Assembly: GCF_001424585.1 (NCBI RefSeq)
Contig: NZ_LMPJ01000001.1
Location: forward strand, 915,100 to 979,099
DNA: 64,000 nucleotides
Source: Chryseobacterium sp. Leaf180
GTDB lineage: Bacteria; Bacteroidota; Bacteroidia; Flavobacteriales; Weeksellaceae
Reading direction: 5' to 3'
The notes under the pieces were generated by a model, which worked only from the letters and a program-made list of their open reading frames with translations, was not told where the DNA came from and did no database searches. A program made the position numbers and the translations under genes. This document shows, piece by piece, positions 8,468-16,811 of the stretch. Position 1 is the stretch's first letter. Each line of letters begins with the position of its first letter.

Positions 8468-9106
8468 TTAAAACTTGTATCCGACACCGAGAATAAAAAT
8501 GCTCGACCTGTTATCGTACTCAATCTGCTGGTTTGACCCTGCTACGCTGTTAATAAATTTACGCTGATCCTTAGAAAAGGCGCCTTCATATCTTGCGGTA
8601 AGAATGAATTTTGAAATCTCACTCTGCGCACCAATCTGGTAACCGACAGTGAAACTTTTTGCGTTTACCTGCTGTACAAAACTTCCGAAAGTCTCGTCTT
8701 TTGTCAGATTAAAACTTCCTACAGGCCCGACATATGCGCTCAGATAGTCACCCAAAAGCGTCGTACCCACAAGCACCGGAATATCTACACGGCTGTTTTT
8801 AGCTTTCAAAGTTACTGCCTGCGCATTGGCTTCGTTTGCAACCGTTACTTCATTGCTGAAGTTGGTGTAATAAATTTCGGGCATTACAAATAACGAAGTC
8901 GGCAAATCGATCTTCGCCGAAAGACCTACATTGAAACCTGTAATATTTTTACCGTTTTGCTCAACGGCTGTTGTTGCGGCAGTTTTAAGATTTTTCCAGG
9001 TGGCTGAACTTGTTGGGATCAGCACATTGGCTTTACCTGCAAGTGAAATCTGCGCAGATGCAAATATTGAAAATGCCGCGAATGCGATACTAAGAATCTT
9101 TTTCAT
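8468..9106 (-). CDS. Outer-membrane beta-barrel protein overlapping mlaF
   Basis: The 212-aa protein has a signal peptide (MKKILSIAFAAFSIFASAQ) and amphipathic strands ending in FILGVGYKF, the aromatic C-terminus typical of outer-membrane barrels. Segments such as FVMPEIYYTNF, YLSAYVGPVG and ILTARYEGAFSK fit an eight-stranded OmpX/PorT-like barrel. I chose ATG at 9106; a TTG at 9115 is in frame but would spoil the signal peptide start. Either start lies inside the 3' end of the MlaF-like gene (17-nt overlap), so expression is coupled to the lipid transporter. That suggests, without proving, a partner role in lipid traffic or simply a shared operon. Confidence 0.85.
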   Translation of the reverse strand: MKKILSIAFAAFSIFASAQISLAGKANVLIPTSSATWKNLKTAATTAVEQNGKNITGFNVGLSAKIDLPTSLFVMPEIYYTNFSNEVTVANEANAQAVTLKAKNSRVDIPVLVGTTLLGDYLSAYVGPVGSFNLTKDETFGSFVQQVNAKSFTVGYQIGAQSEISKFILTARYEGAFSKDQRKFINSVAGSNQQIEYDNRSSIFILGVGYKF

Positions 9107-9905
9107 TGTCTTCAAGTTTAGTTATGGTATTATCAATAGTCTTGTTATTTTCGAGAAGATAATCCCGAAGTTCTTTGAAAAGCTCTGAAGAATACACAAA
9201 ATCGATCAGGTTTTTGTTTCCTGCCGTGATGAGAATATCTTTGTCTCCTTCCCATTCTTTCAGACCGAGTCGCAGATAAACGATTTTTTCACCAATCGTC
9301 ATTACTGAATTCATATCGTGGGTGTTAATAATCGTTGTTGTGTTGTATTCTTTTGTAATTTCCAGCAACAGATCATCAATTACATTTGATGTGTAAGGAT
9401 CGAGACCTGAGTTTGGCTCATCACAGAAAAGATACTTCGGATGATTCACAATCGCACGGGCAATAGCTACACGTTTCTGCATTCCACCAGAAATCTCTGC
9501 AGGATATTTTTTATTGGCTTTATCTAAATGTACACGGCCGATTACTTCAAAAACACGTCGTTTTTTTTCTCTGAAAGTAAGGTTGGTAAACATATCCAAT
9601 GGAAACATAATATTTTCTTCCACAGTAAGCGAGTCAAAAAGCGCACTTCCTTGAAATAACGTGCCTATTTCAGACCTCAGCTGTTGTTTTTCCTCACGGT
9701 TCATCACATTGATATTGCGGCCGTCAAACAGAATTTCTCCAGATGTCGGCTGATAAACATTCAAAAGACTTTTCAGAAAAACCGTTTTACCGGAACCACT
9801 CTGACCGATGATCAGATTGGTTTTCCCTTCATCAAAAGTCGTGGTAATGCCTTTCAGAACTTCAACATTTTCGAAGCTTTTCTTTAAATTTTTTACCTCA
9901 ATCAT
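9090..9905 (-). CDS. mlaF: ABC transporter ATP-binding protein, MlaF-like
   Basis: This 271-aa ATPase has all nucleotide-binding motifs: Walker A GQSGSGKT, signature SGGMQKR (family-typical for Mla ATPases), Walker B LFCDEPNSGLD and the switch His in NTHD. It powers the MlaE permease for retrograde or anterograde phospholipid movement between inner and outer membrane. The start MIEVKNL at 9905 is chosen because its ATG overlaps the TGA of mlaE by one base; the longer frame to 9965 runs inside mlaE. The C-terminal extension of about 40 residues is acidic and overlaps the start of the barrel gene. No MCE-domain (MlaD) gene is next to it. Confidence 0.92.
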   Translation of the reverse strand: MIEVKNLKKSFENVEVLKGITTTFDEGKTNLIIGQSGSGKTVFLKSLLNVYQPTSGEILFDGRNINVMNREEKQQLRSEIGTLFQGSALFDSLTVEENIMFPLDMFTNLTFREKKRRVFEVIGRVHLDKANKKYPAEISGGMQKRVAIARAIVNHPKYLFCDEPNSGLDPYTSNVIDDLLLEITKEYNTTTIINTHDMNSVMTIGEKIVYLRLGLKEWEGDKDILITAGNKNLIDFVYSSELFKELRDYLLENNKTIDNTITKLEDNEKDS

Positions 9906-10657
9906 CAGCTTAAAACTATTTGAGTTACTAATAATTCTGAAAGAATAATGAAAACCATCGTCCAAACTACAGCCTGTGTGCTGGCTCTACCCACTTCAAG
10001 TGAGCCACCTTTTACGTTATAACCAAAATAGGAAGGAACTGTAGCAATGATAAATGCAAAAACTATGGTTTTTGTAAATGCATAATAAATAAACAGATTA
10101 GGCATATACATTTGAATTCCGGTGATATAATCAGATTCCGTCCAGTTTCCGGTAACAATTCCGGCGATATATCCACCCAAGATACCGAATACGATACTGA
10201 TAGCAATGAGCAGCGGATTAAAGATCAGACAAGCGATTATTTTGGGAAAAATAAGAAAGTTTGGCGAGTTTACACCCATAATATCCAGTGCATCAATCTG
10301 TTCTGAAACCCGCATTGTACCGATACTTGAGGCGATATAAGAACCTACTTTCCCTGCAAGAATCAAACTGATAATGGTGGGGGAAAACTCTAGAACCAAT
10401 ACCGCTTTGGTTGCATATCCCACGAAAGAAGTAGGTATGGGAAACGACGAAGCATCAAAATTATTAAACATTTGTATGGCAACTACAGCACCCACAAATA
10501 TGGAAGTGAAAATAACCAAACCAAAAGAATTGACACCAAGATCATTGATCTCACGCATCAGAATCTTCCAGAAAACACGCATTTTCTGCGGCTTCTGAAG
10601 GGATTTACCAAGAAGAATAATATATTCTCCTATCGCTGTAAAAAACTTTTTTACCAT
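9905..10657 (-). CDS. mlaE: ABC transporter permease, MlaE-like
   Basis: The 250-aa polytopic protein matches the MlaE/YrbE permease family (PF02405): an amphipathic N-terminal helix, then hydrophobic segments with the conserved stretches VGAVVAIQM, SFVGYATKAVLVLEFSPTI and the cytoplasmic loop GTMRVSEQIDALDIMG. It forms the membrane channel for phospholipid transport driven by MlaF. It is the first gene of a three-gene unit mlaE-mlaF-barrel. The MCE substrate-binding subunit must be encoded elsewhere or upstream transcriptionally unlinked, since the next gene upstream is a sugar transferase transcribed in the same direction 36 nt away. Confidence 0.93.
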   Translation of the reverse strand: MVKKFFTAIGEYIILLGKSLQKPQKMRVFWKILMREINDLGVNSFGLVIFTSIFVGAVVAIQMFNNFDASSFPIPTSFVGYATKAVLVLEFSPTIISLILAGKVGSYIASSIGTMRVSEQIDALDIMGVNSPNFLIFPKIIACLIFNPLLIAISIVFGILGGYIAGIVTGNWTESDYITGIQMYMPNLFIYYAFTKTIVFAFIIATVPSYFGYNVKGGSLEVGRASTQAVVWTMVFIILSELLVTQIVLS

Positions 10658-10693
10658 CCTGCTAAATTAGACTAATTTTTGTTAAAGCTTTAT

Positions 10694-12058
10694 TTAATTT
10701 GCCTTTTTATCGCCCTTCAAGACCAGCAAAACAGTCTTAAAAACAATCACAAGATCCATCACAAAACTCCAGTTTTTCACATAAAATGTATCTGCCAGAA
10801 TTCTCTTTCCCATCTCGATTTCTACATCACCGCTGTCACCGCGAAGCCCGCTCACTTGGGCCAAACCAGTAATTCCTGGATTAACCATGCTTCGTAGACT
10901 GTAACGCCCGATTTTCGATTTAAAATAATCGTCTACTGCCAACATGTGCGGTCGCGGACCGACAACCGACATTTCACCTTTCAAAACATTGATAAACTGT
11001 GGCAATTCATCAAGGCTGGTCTTACGGAGAAACCGTCCGACACGCGTAATTCTAGCATCATTTTCTGACGTCGTTTTGCTTGCCGATTCTTCGTTGATCA
11101 CCATTGTCCGGAATTTCAAACAGCTGAAAACGTCATCGTGATAGCCATATCTTTTTTGTCTGAAAAAAACCGGTCCGGGCGAACTTCGTTTAATGAAAAA
11201 TGCAATAATCGGGAAAAGCCATGTACAGATGACTAACAAAACTAATACCGAAAAAAAGAGGTCGAAAAGTCTCTTAAATAGAAAGTTTGAGTAATAATCG
11301 AGAGGATATTTGGTCTGATTCAGAATGGGTTGCGTTTCCAGATAACTGAGATCAAACATCAGAAAATCGCTGTTGGTGATATCGGGAACGAGAGAAACGT
11401 GCACTTTGTAGTCCTCGGCCAGCCTGAAAATCTGCTCTTCCTGATCTTTAAACTGATGCTCACTGGGCATAAAAACGGTGTGAATACCGTTTCTTTTCCA
11501 AAAATCCTGAAGAGAATTTAAATCAAAATCGACCATAGGAAAATCGAAAATCCGGTAACCAAAATCTGTTCTCTCTTCGATAATTTTCTTTAAAACTTCC
11601 ATAGAATTATTGCCGCAGAAAAACATGACGTTTCTGTTATTCACTCCGCGCGACCGCAGATATTTAATAATAAAATAAACCGCAGATTTCACCGAAATCA
11701 CACCTGCTGTGAGATACATTGTAAGCAGCGTAAGTTCTGAACCGAAAAATTGACTGTTGCTCACTTTTCTGATGAGCAGCAAACCGATCACGAAAAGCAT
11801 AAAATGAATAATCAACCTTTCTACGAACATCGTGAAGGTAAGATTCCTCGGGATATTGTATATTTTCGTGCGTCCGCTGAGAAGAATCCAAAAGGAAATA
11901 AGCAGCAACAGCGGGAAAAGTATTTCCTGCCAGAATGTTTTGCTGTAAAAATCTTTAAAATTACTGGCAAAAAACAGCAGGAAAACCGATACAATCACCA
12001 TCATGTCGATAATGACGATAATGGATTTCAGGTATCGAGAATAACGTATTTTTTGCAT
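10694..12058 (-). CDS. Undecaprenyl-phosphate sugar-phosphate transferase (WcaJ-like)
   Basis: The 454-aa protein has four N-terminal membrane helices (about residues 10-125), a degenerate CoA-binding/NAD-like middle domain, a fifth hydrophobic segment and a C-terminal bacterial sugar transferase domain (about 260-450). The catalytic domain shows KRSSPGPVFFRQKRYG, FSCLKFRTM, LRKTSLDELPQFINVLKGEMS and VGPRPH, the full signature of polyprenyl-phosphate hexose-1-phosphate transferases. It starts exopolysaccharide or O-unit synthesis by loading glucose-1-P or a related sugar phosphate onto undecaprenyl phosphate. No other polysaccharide genes are adjacent, so the final polymer is unknown. Confidence 0.9.
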   Translation of the reverse strand: MQKIRYSRYLKSIIVIIDMMVIVSVFLLFFASNFKDFYSKTFWQEILFPLLLLISFWILLSGRTKIYNIPRNLTFTMFVERLIIHFMLFVIGLLLIRKVSNSQFFGSELTLLTMYLTAGVISVKSAVYFIIKYLRSRGVNNRNVMFFCGNNSMEVLKKIIEERTDFGYRIFDFPMVDFDLNSLQDFWKRNGIHTVFMPSEHQFKDQEEQIFRLAEDYKVHVSLVPDITNSDFLMFDLSYLETQPILNQTKYPLDYYSNFLFKRLFDLFFSVLVLLVICTWLFPIIAFFIKRSSPGPVFFRQKRYGYHDDVFSCLKFRTMVINEESASKTTSENDARITRVGRFLRKTSLDELPQFINVLKGEMSVVGPRPHMLAVDDYFKSKIGRYSLRSMVNPGITGLAQVSGLRGDSGDVEIEMGKRILADTFYVKNWSFVMDLVIVFKTVLLVLKGDKKAN

Positions 12059-12094
12059 GAATTTTTTTGCGAAAAGAAGCTAATTTAGAAAAAA

Positions 12095-12724
12095 TTACGG
12101 AATATTCAGATATTTGTGCGTCTGTACCGAAACTCTCCAACGTGGATTTGCCAAAATAAAATCGGTAATTTTAGGATACATTTCGTCTCTTTTGCTCCAC
12201 TCGCTTTGGAGATACAGTGTACAGTTTTCCGAAACTTTATTTGCCTGCTCTTCAGCGAATTTAAAATCATTGTTATTAAAAACAATCATTTTAAGCTCAT
12301 GCGCTTTAGCATAAATCTCTTCCTGCGGCAATCCGGTTTTCTTAGGTGAAAGCGTAATCCAGTCAATATGTCCGCTCATCGGATATGCACCGGAAGTTTC
12401 TATGTGGATGGTGCAGCCCAATTCTTTTAATCTTGAAGTAAGCACGTTGAGATTCCACATCAAAGGTTCGCCACCTGTAAGCACAATAGTTTTGCAGTGA
12501 CTTGCAGCCATTTCTGCAATCGCTTCGGCATTCATCAGCGGATGGAGATTGGGATCCCAACTCTCTTTCACATCGCACCAGTGACAGCCGACATCACAGC
12601 CACCAAGTCTTATAAAATAGGCAGCCTTTCCTGTATGAGCGCCCTCGCCCTGAAGAGTGTAAAAATGCTCCATCACCGGGAGCATTTTACCTTCTTTTAA
12701 TAAAATATCTTCTACTAAATCCAT
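12095..12724 (-). CDS. queE: 7-carboxy-7-deazaguanine synthase
   Basis: This 209-aa radical-SAM enzyme converts 6-carboxytetrahydropterin to 7-carboxy-7-deazaguanine in the queuosine pathway. The cluster-binding Cys residues are C43-xxx-C47-xx-C50 in GGCDVGCHWCDVKESW, preceded by the family N-terminus HFYTLQGEGAHTGKAAYF, and followed by the GGE motif in VLTGGEPL. The length matches the compact QueE subgroup. It follows folD with only 6 nt between them and is probably co-transcribed. Other queuosine genes are not in this window. Confidence 0.95.
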   Translation of the reverse strand: MDLVEDILLKEGKMLPVMEHFYTLQGEGAHTGKAAYFIRLGGCDVGCHWCDVKESWDPNLHPLMNAEAIAEMAASHCKTIVLTGGEPLMWNLNVLTSRLKELGCTIHIETSGAYPMSGHIDWITLSPKKTGLPQEEIYAKAHELKMIVFNNNDFKFAEEQANKVSENCTLYLQSEWSKRDEMYPKITDFILANPRWRVSVQTHKYLNIP

Positions 12725-12730
12725 TTTAAA

Positions 12731-13615
12731 TTAGTCGTTGTAGACTGAAGTTTTGTAAGCAATGATGGTGTTTTTCATCAGCATCGCTCTGGTCATTGGT
12801 CCTACACCACCCGGAACTGGCGTAATCCAGCTTGCTTTTTCTGCACAGCTGTCAAAATCGACGTCGCCGGCCAGATAATATCCTTTTGGTGAATCGTCAT
12901 CGACTCTTGTAATTCCTACATCCACGATTACGGCTCCGTCTTTGATCATTTCACCTTTCAAAAAGTGTGGATCGCCAAGTGCAGTAATTACAATGTCTGC
13001 TTTTCTCGTGTATTCTTCAATATCTTTCGTGTAAGAATGCGTTAAAGTAACAGTTGAGTTCCCCGGGAAATCTTTTCTTCCCATCAGAATGCTCATCGGT
13101 CTTCCCACGATTTTACTTCTTCCGATAATCACGCAGTCTTTACCTTTGGTTTCGATATTATATCTTTCCAGTAAAGTTAAAATTCCGAATGGAGTTGCCG
13201 GAAGAAACGTATCCATTTCCAAAGCCATTTTCCCGAAATTGGTAGGATGGAAACCGTCCACATCTTTTCTCGGATCGATGGCATTAATGATTTTCTCCTG
13301 ATCAATCTGATCCGGCAACGGCAACTGAACGATAAAACCGTCTACTGCTTTTGACTTATTTAATTCGTCAATTTTTTCTAATAATTCAGATTCAGAAACG
13401 GTGCTTGAGAATTTTATTAAGCTCGACTGAAAGCCCACTTCTTCGCAGTCTTTTACTTTCGCGTTTACATAAGCCTTGCTCGCGCCGTTGTTTCCAACAA
13501 GAATTGCCACCAAATGCGGTGCTCTGCGCTTGCTTTCGATTATTTTATCGACCTCAACCTTGATTTCTGCTTTTATTTCTCTGGAAACTTTTAATCCGTC
13601 AAGAATTTCTGCCAT
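12731..13615 (-). CDS. folD: Bifunctional methylenetetrahydrofolate dehydrogenase/cyclohydrolase
   Basis: The 294-aa protein is FolD, which interconverts 5,10-methylene-, methenyl- and 10-formyl-tetrahydrofolate in the cytoplasm with NADP. The catalytic segment ASKAYVNAKVKDCEEVG includes the conserved Tyr-xxx-Lys, VDGFIVQLPLP and the DVDGFHPTN motif follow, and the nucleotide-binding site is in VIGRSKIVGRP. The C-terminal PGGVGPMTRAML is also present. Length is normal for the family. It leads a two-gene unit with queE; both use folate- or pterin-linked chemistry but the pairing may be chance. Confidence 0.96.
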   Translation of the reverse strand: MAEILDGLKVSREIKAEIKVEVDKIIESKRRAPHLVAILVGNNGASKAYVNAKVKDCEEVGFQSSLIKFSSTVSESELLEKIDELNKSKAVDGFIVQLPLPDQIDQEKIINAIDPRKDVDGFHPTNFGKMALEMDTFLPATPFGILTLLERYNIETKGKDCVIIGRSKIVGRPMSILMGRKDFPGNSTVTLTHSYTKDIEEYTRKADIVITALGDPHFLKGEMIKDGAVIVDVGITRVDDDSPKGYYLAGDVDFDSCAEKASWITPVPGGVGPMTRAMLMKNTIIAYKTSVYND

Positions 13616-13643
13616 TTTTACTTTTACTTTTTATAATTAGATT

Positions 13644-13931
13644 TTAAGGATATTTTTCTGGTTCTGATGCGTACAAAAAACGAGAGGATGTTTACAATTT
13701 GCTCTTTTTCATCAATATCAAAAAGAATTAAATAGGACAATTTTTTAAAGGAATTGCTCTTAAATTTTTATATTTGATAGCAAAAAAAGGGTTTACCTGT
13801 AAAGATTTATAAGCATCAAACAGTTTCTTTCTAAAACTTTTCGCTGCTGACTGAGATTGCATTCTATAATATTTAATGGCATCATCAATATTATTGGTTG
13901 CAACAGGAGAAACAAGAATTTTAAATGCCAT
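13644..13931 (-). pseudogene. ParE/RelE-type toxin gene, broken by two small frameshifts
   Basis: The first 63 codons read as a ParE-like toxin (MAFKILVSP, DDAIKYYRMQS, FAIKYKNLRAIPLK) but the frame stops at 67 codons (13728). Adding one base at the A6 run (plus-strand T at 13741-13746) reopens it as LKKLSYLILFDIDEKEQIV, and removing one base at the T6 run (plus-strand A at 13675-13680) gives NILSFLYASEPEKYP and a stop at 13644-13646. The repaired protein has 95 residues, the usual family size, and ends in the family-typical PEKYP. The two changes cancel, so total length is intact. Either the toxin is dead or both indels are homopolymer sequencing errors. Its partner gene upstream overlaps it by 11 nt. 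Confidence 0.8.
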
Positions 13932-14139
13932 ACTTTTCTGAAATTCTCTTTAATAATTCGAATGCATCTACAGATTGTGACCTGTCTTGTTTTAATGCAT
14001 CATCAATCACTTTTTTCATTTCCTCAGTCAACTCAGAATCATCGTCATCTCTCTCAAAACTGATTTTCATTTTTTGCAATAAATTTTGAATTAAAGTTCC
14101 TTCTTCTTTGTCTTTAAAATGTACAGTGATGGAACTCAT
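13921..14139 (-). CDS. Putative antitoxin of the ParE-like module
   Basis: The 72-aa product MSSITVHFKDKEEG... is acidic in its middle (DDDDSELTEE) and helical in its second half, as are many antitoxins of ParE-like toxins found in Bacteroidota. I do not recognise a named DNA-binding fold. The assignment rests on context: it lies directly before the ParE-like gene and overlaps it by 11 nt, the classical antitoxin-first order. The start at 14139 is preferred over an in-frame codon at 14157. The gene itself is intact even though the toxin frame is broken. Confidence 0.65.
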   Translation of the reverse strand: MSSITVHFKDKEEGTLIQNLLQKMKISFERDDDDSELTEEMKKVIDDALKQDRSQSVDAFELLKRISEKYGI

Positions 14140-14175
14140 AACTATACTTTTAATCAATTAATGAAATCTCTTCCT

Positions 14176-15816
14176 CTATTTATTCGCTTTATAATAATTA
14201 ATCAATCCATTTGTCGAACTGTCGTGGGAGCTTACTTCACTATCTTTTTCCAGTTCAGGTAAAATTTTCTGTGCTAAAACTTTTCCCAATTCAACCCCAA
14301 ACTGATCAAAACTGAAAATATTCCAGATCACACCTTGTACAAAGATTTTATGTTCGTACATCGCAATCAACTGACCTAATGAAAACGGTGTTAATTCATC
14401 GATTAAAAATGAATTTGTGGGCGTATTTCCCTGGAAGACTTTATAATTTGTCAGAAAATTGATCTCTTCCTGAGACTTTTCTGATTTTTTTAACTCTTCA
14501 GCCGCTTCTTCTTCTGTTTTACCAAAAGCTAAAGCTTCTGTCTGTGCAAAAAAGTTGGCCAGCAAAATATCCTGATGATTAGAAACTTTATTCGGGCTTT
14601 TTGCAAATGCAATAAAATCTGCAGGAATCAGCTCCGTTCCCTGATGAATCAGCTGATAAAATGCGTGCTGACCGTTTGTCCCCGGCTCGCCCCAGATAAT
14701 GGGCCCGGTTTCATAATCCACAAAATTCCCGTTTCGGTCGACACATTTTCCGTTACTTTCCATATCTCCCTGCTGAAAATACGCCGGAAAACGGTCCAGA
14801 TACTGCGAGTAAGGAAGAATTGCGTGCGTTGATGCCGCAAAAAAATTACGGTACCAAATTCCTATTAATCCCATCAGAACAGGGATATTTTTATCAAAAT
14901 CTGTATTTTGAAAATGCTGGTCGGTATGATTTGCTCCTTTTAAAAGCTGTTCAAAATTGTCATAACCAACGGCAAGTACAATACTTAAACCGATGGCGCT
15001 CCACAGAGAATATCTTCCGCCTACCCAATCCCAGAATTCAAAAATATTTTCCTCTGCAATTCCGAAGTCTTTAACCGCTTGAACGTTAGTCGATAAAGCG
15101 ACAAAATGTTTGGCAACATCTTCTTCTTTTCCGGCTTTCAAAAACCAGTCTTTTGCCGAATGCGCATTCGTCATCGTCTCTTGGGTAGTAAACGTTTTAG
15201 AAGCGATGATAAATAAAGTCGTTTCCGGATTAAGATTTTTTACGGTTTCAGCCAAATGATTTCCGTCTACATTAGAAACAAAATGCGCGTTTAATCTTGT
15301 TTTAAAATGTTTCAGCGCCGAAACCACCATCACAGGTCCCAAATCTGAACCTCCGATGCCGATATTCACCACATCGGTAATTTCTTTTCCGCTAAAACCT
15401 TTGTGATTTCCTGAAATAATGCTTTCAGAAAAAGTTTTCATGTGATCTAAAACCCTTTTGATATGAGGCTTGATATTTTCACCGTCAACCAGAATTTCTT
15501 TATCCGAAAAATCTCTTAAGGCAGTATGCAAAACGGCTCTGCCTTCAGTTTCGTTGATTTTATCCCCCGAAAACATTTTAGAAATCGCATCTTTCAGCTC
15601 ACATTCTTCGGCAAGATTCAGAAGCAGTTCTCTGGTATCGGCATCAATTAAATTTTTAGAATAATCAAAAATAAAATTTTCACCCTTCACAGAAAATTCC
15701 TGAAAACGGTTCGGGTTTTCCTCAAAAAGACTTCGGAGATCAAAATCCTGAGATGCAAACTGCTCGTCGAGTGCCTGCCAGCTTTGGGTGTGCGTAGGAT
15801 TTATTTTTGAAAGCAT
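14176..15816 (-). CDS. pgi: Glucose-6-phosphate isomerase
   Basis: The 546-aa protein is a full-length PGI, the glycolytic enzyme that interconverts glucose-6-phosphate and fructose-6-phosphate. Hallmarks include [13 protein letters not shown], the phosphate-binding [42 protein letters not shown] (with the catalytic Glu) and [11 protein letters not shown], and the C-terminal lysine segment [16 protein letters not shown]. It is monocistronic; a promoter-like TAAATTTG is at 15885-15892. The leader contains a perfect hairpin GCAGAA-ATG-TTCTGC at 15857-15871, of unknown role. Confidence 0.97.
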   Translation of the reverse strand: MLSKINPTHTQSWQALDEQFASQDFDLRSLFEENPNRFQEFSVKGENFIFDYSKNLIDADTRELLLNLAEECELKDAISKMFSGDKINETEGRAVLHTALRDFSDKEILVDGENIKPHIKRVLDHMKTFSESIISGNHKGFSGKEITDVVNIGIGGSDLGPVMVVSALKHFKTRLNAHFVSNVDGNHLAETVKNLNPETTLFIIASKTFTTQETMTNAHSAKDWFLKAGKEEDVAKHFVALSTNVQAVKDFGIAEENIFEFWDWVGGRYSLWSAIGLSIVLAVGYDNFEQLLKGANHTDQHFQNTDFDKNIPVLMGLIGIWYRNFFAASTHAILPYSQYLDRFPAYFQQGDMESNGKCVDRNGNFVDYETGPIIWGEPGTNGQHAFYQLIHQGTELIPADFIAFAKSPNKVSNHQDILLANFFAQTEALAFGKTEEEAAEELKKSEKSQEEINFLTNYKVFQGNTPTNSFLIDELTPFSLGQLIAMYEHKIFVQGVIWNIFSFDQFGVELGKVLAQKILPELEKDSEVSSHDSSTNGLINYYKANK

Positions 15817-15884
15817 ATTGTGTGATTTGGTTTAATAATTAGGTTGATTTTCCGGCAGAAATGTTCTGCAGAAAAAATACGCTA

Positions 15885-15892
15885 CAAATTTA
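15885..15892 (-). promoter_or_regulatory. Candidate -7 element of pgi
   Basis: The minus strand reads TAAATTTG (TAnnTTTG). It implies a leader of about 60 nt that contains the 15857-15871 hairpin. No clear -33 element. Confidence 0.4.
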
Positions 15893-15930
15893 CGGATTTT
15901 GTGGGGATGTAGATTAATGTCCGCGAAAAA

Positions 15931-16764
15931 TCAGTCGGTGAGCTCTAGCTGTACTGAAAGTGAACTTCTGCTGTTGTAATACGTTTTAAATTTCCATTCA
16001 CCGTCCATCAATACTCCAGTCACCATATCTTTATTTTCTGAAGATCCGCTACCACCTAAAGTCGGATAAATGCCTTTTATCTTTTTTACACGTCCATCAG
16101 AATATCTCATTTCGGTATCATATTGATTTTGGTCATTAATAATCCATTCAAAACATACAATAATACCTTCTAACGGAAAAGAAATCGGCCGATCAAGTGT
16201 CCATTCGGTAATTCTTCTACCCTTTTTGCAAATAACCGCCTTACTTGTAATGAGCTCTCCGGGCAATCCGTTCTTATTTTCGAAAATATTTACATTGATT
16301 GTAACATCATTTTTATTGTAATTAAAACTTGGAAATCTGACTTTACTTAGAAAAAGCTTTTGAGGCAGTTCACTTTTATGAACAATTATCTTTCCCACCA
16401 TCCATGTTTTTATAGCGCCGTAGGAAGTTTTTTTCTTTAATTCACCTATAATAATCGTTTTATCAAATTTCGGACGGCTGACCTGCACTTCAGCAATTTC
16501 TTTGTAAACAGGCTTTAAATAATAAATAGTCTGATCATTTTCTACGCTCAGATTCTCATATCCAAAAGACTGAATTTCTGAGATTTTCTCAGAATCTTCA
16601 AGTACCGCGTCACCATTTTCTTCCGTGTTTTTATAATTCTGATTTTTCAAAATCAGTTTCGCATACGGAACCGGTTTTTGAGTCTCGGCATCCAGCACTT
16701 TGATTTTCTGAGTGAAATACATACTGCCCAAAAAGCACAAAGTCACAGCAAATTTTATTTTCAT
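15931..16764 (-). CDS. Secreted protein with carboxypeptidase-like regulatory domain
   Basis: The 277-aa protein has a short signal peptide (MKIKFAVTLCFLGSMYFTQ) and then a CarboxypepD_reg-like beta-sandwich (KIKVLDAETQKPVPYAKLIL, residues about 20-95), a domain common on the surface proteins of Bacteroidota. The remaining 180 residues, including a strongly basic segment around EVQVSRPKFDKTIIIGELKKK and a long Trp-containing region, are conserved-looking but not recognised. No catalytic residues can be proposed. Envelope location is inferred from the signal peptide. It lies between pgi and the dnaE2 gene and appears to be transcribed alone. Confidence 0.75.
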   Translation of the reverse strand: MKIKFAVTLCFLGSMYFTQKIKVLDAETQKPVPYAKLILKNQNYKNTEENGDAVLEDSEKISEIQSFGYENLSVENDQTIYYLKPVYKEIAEVQVSRPKFDKTIIIGELKKKTSYGAIKTWMVGKIIVHKSELPQKLFLSKVRFPSFNYNKNDVTINVNIFENKNGLPGELITSKAVICKKGRRITEWTLDRPISFPLEGIIVCFEWIINDQNQYDTEMRYSDGRVKKIKGIYPTLGGSGSSENKDMVTGVLMDGEWKFKTYYNSRSSLSVQLELTD

Positions 16765-16811
16765 CGCGTAAGTTTTGGCTTAAAGATAAAGAAACGGTGT
16801 AGAGAATTCTC

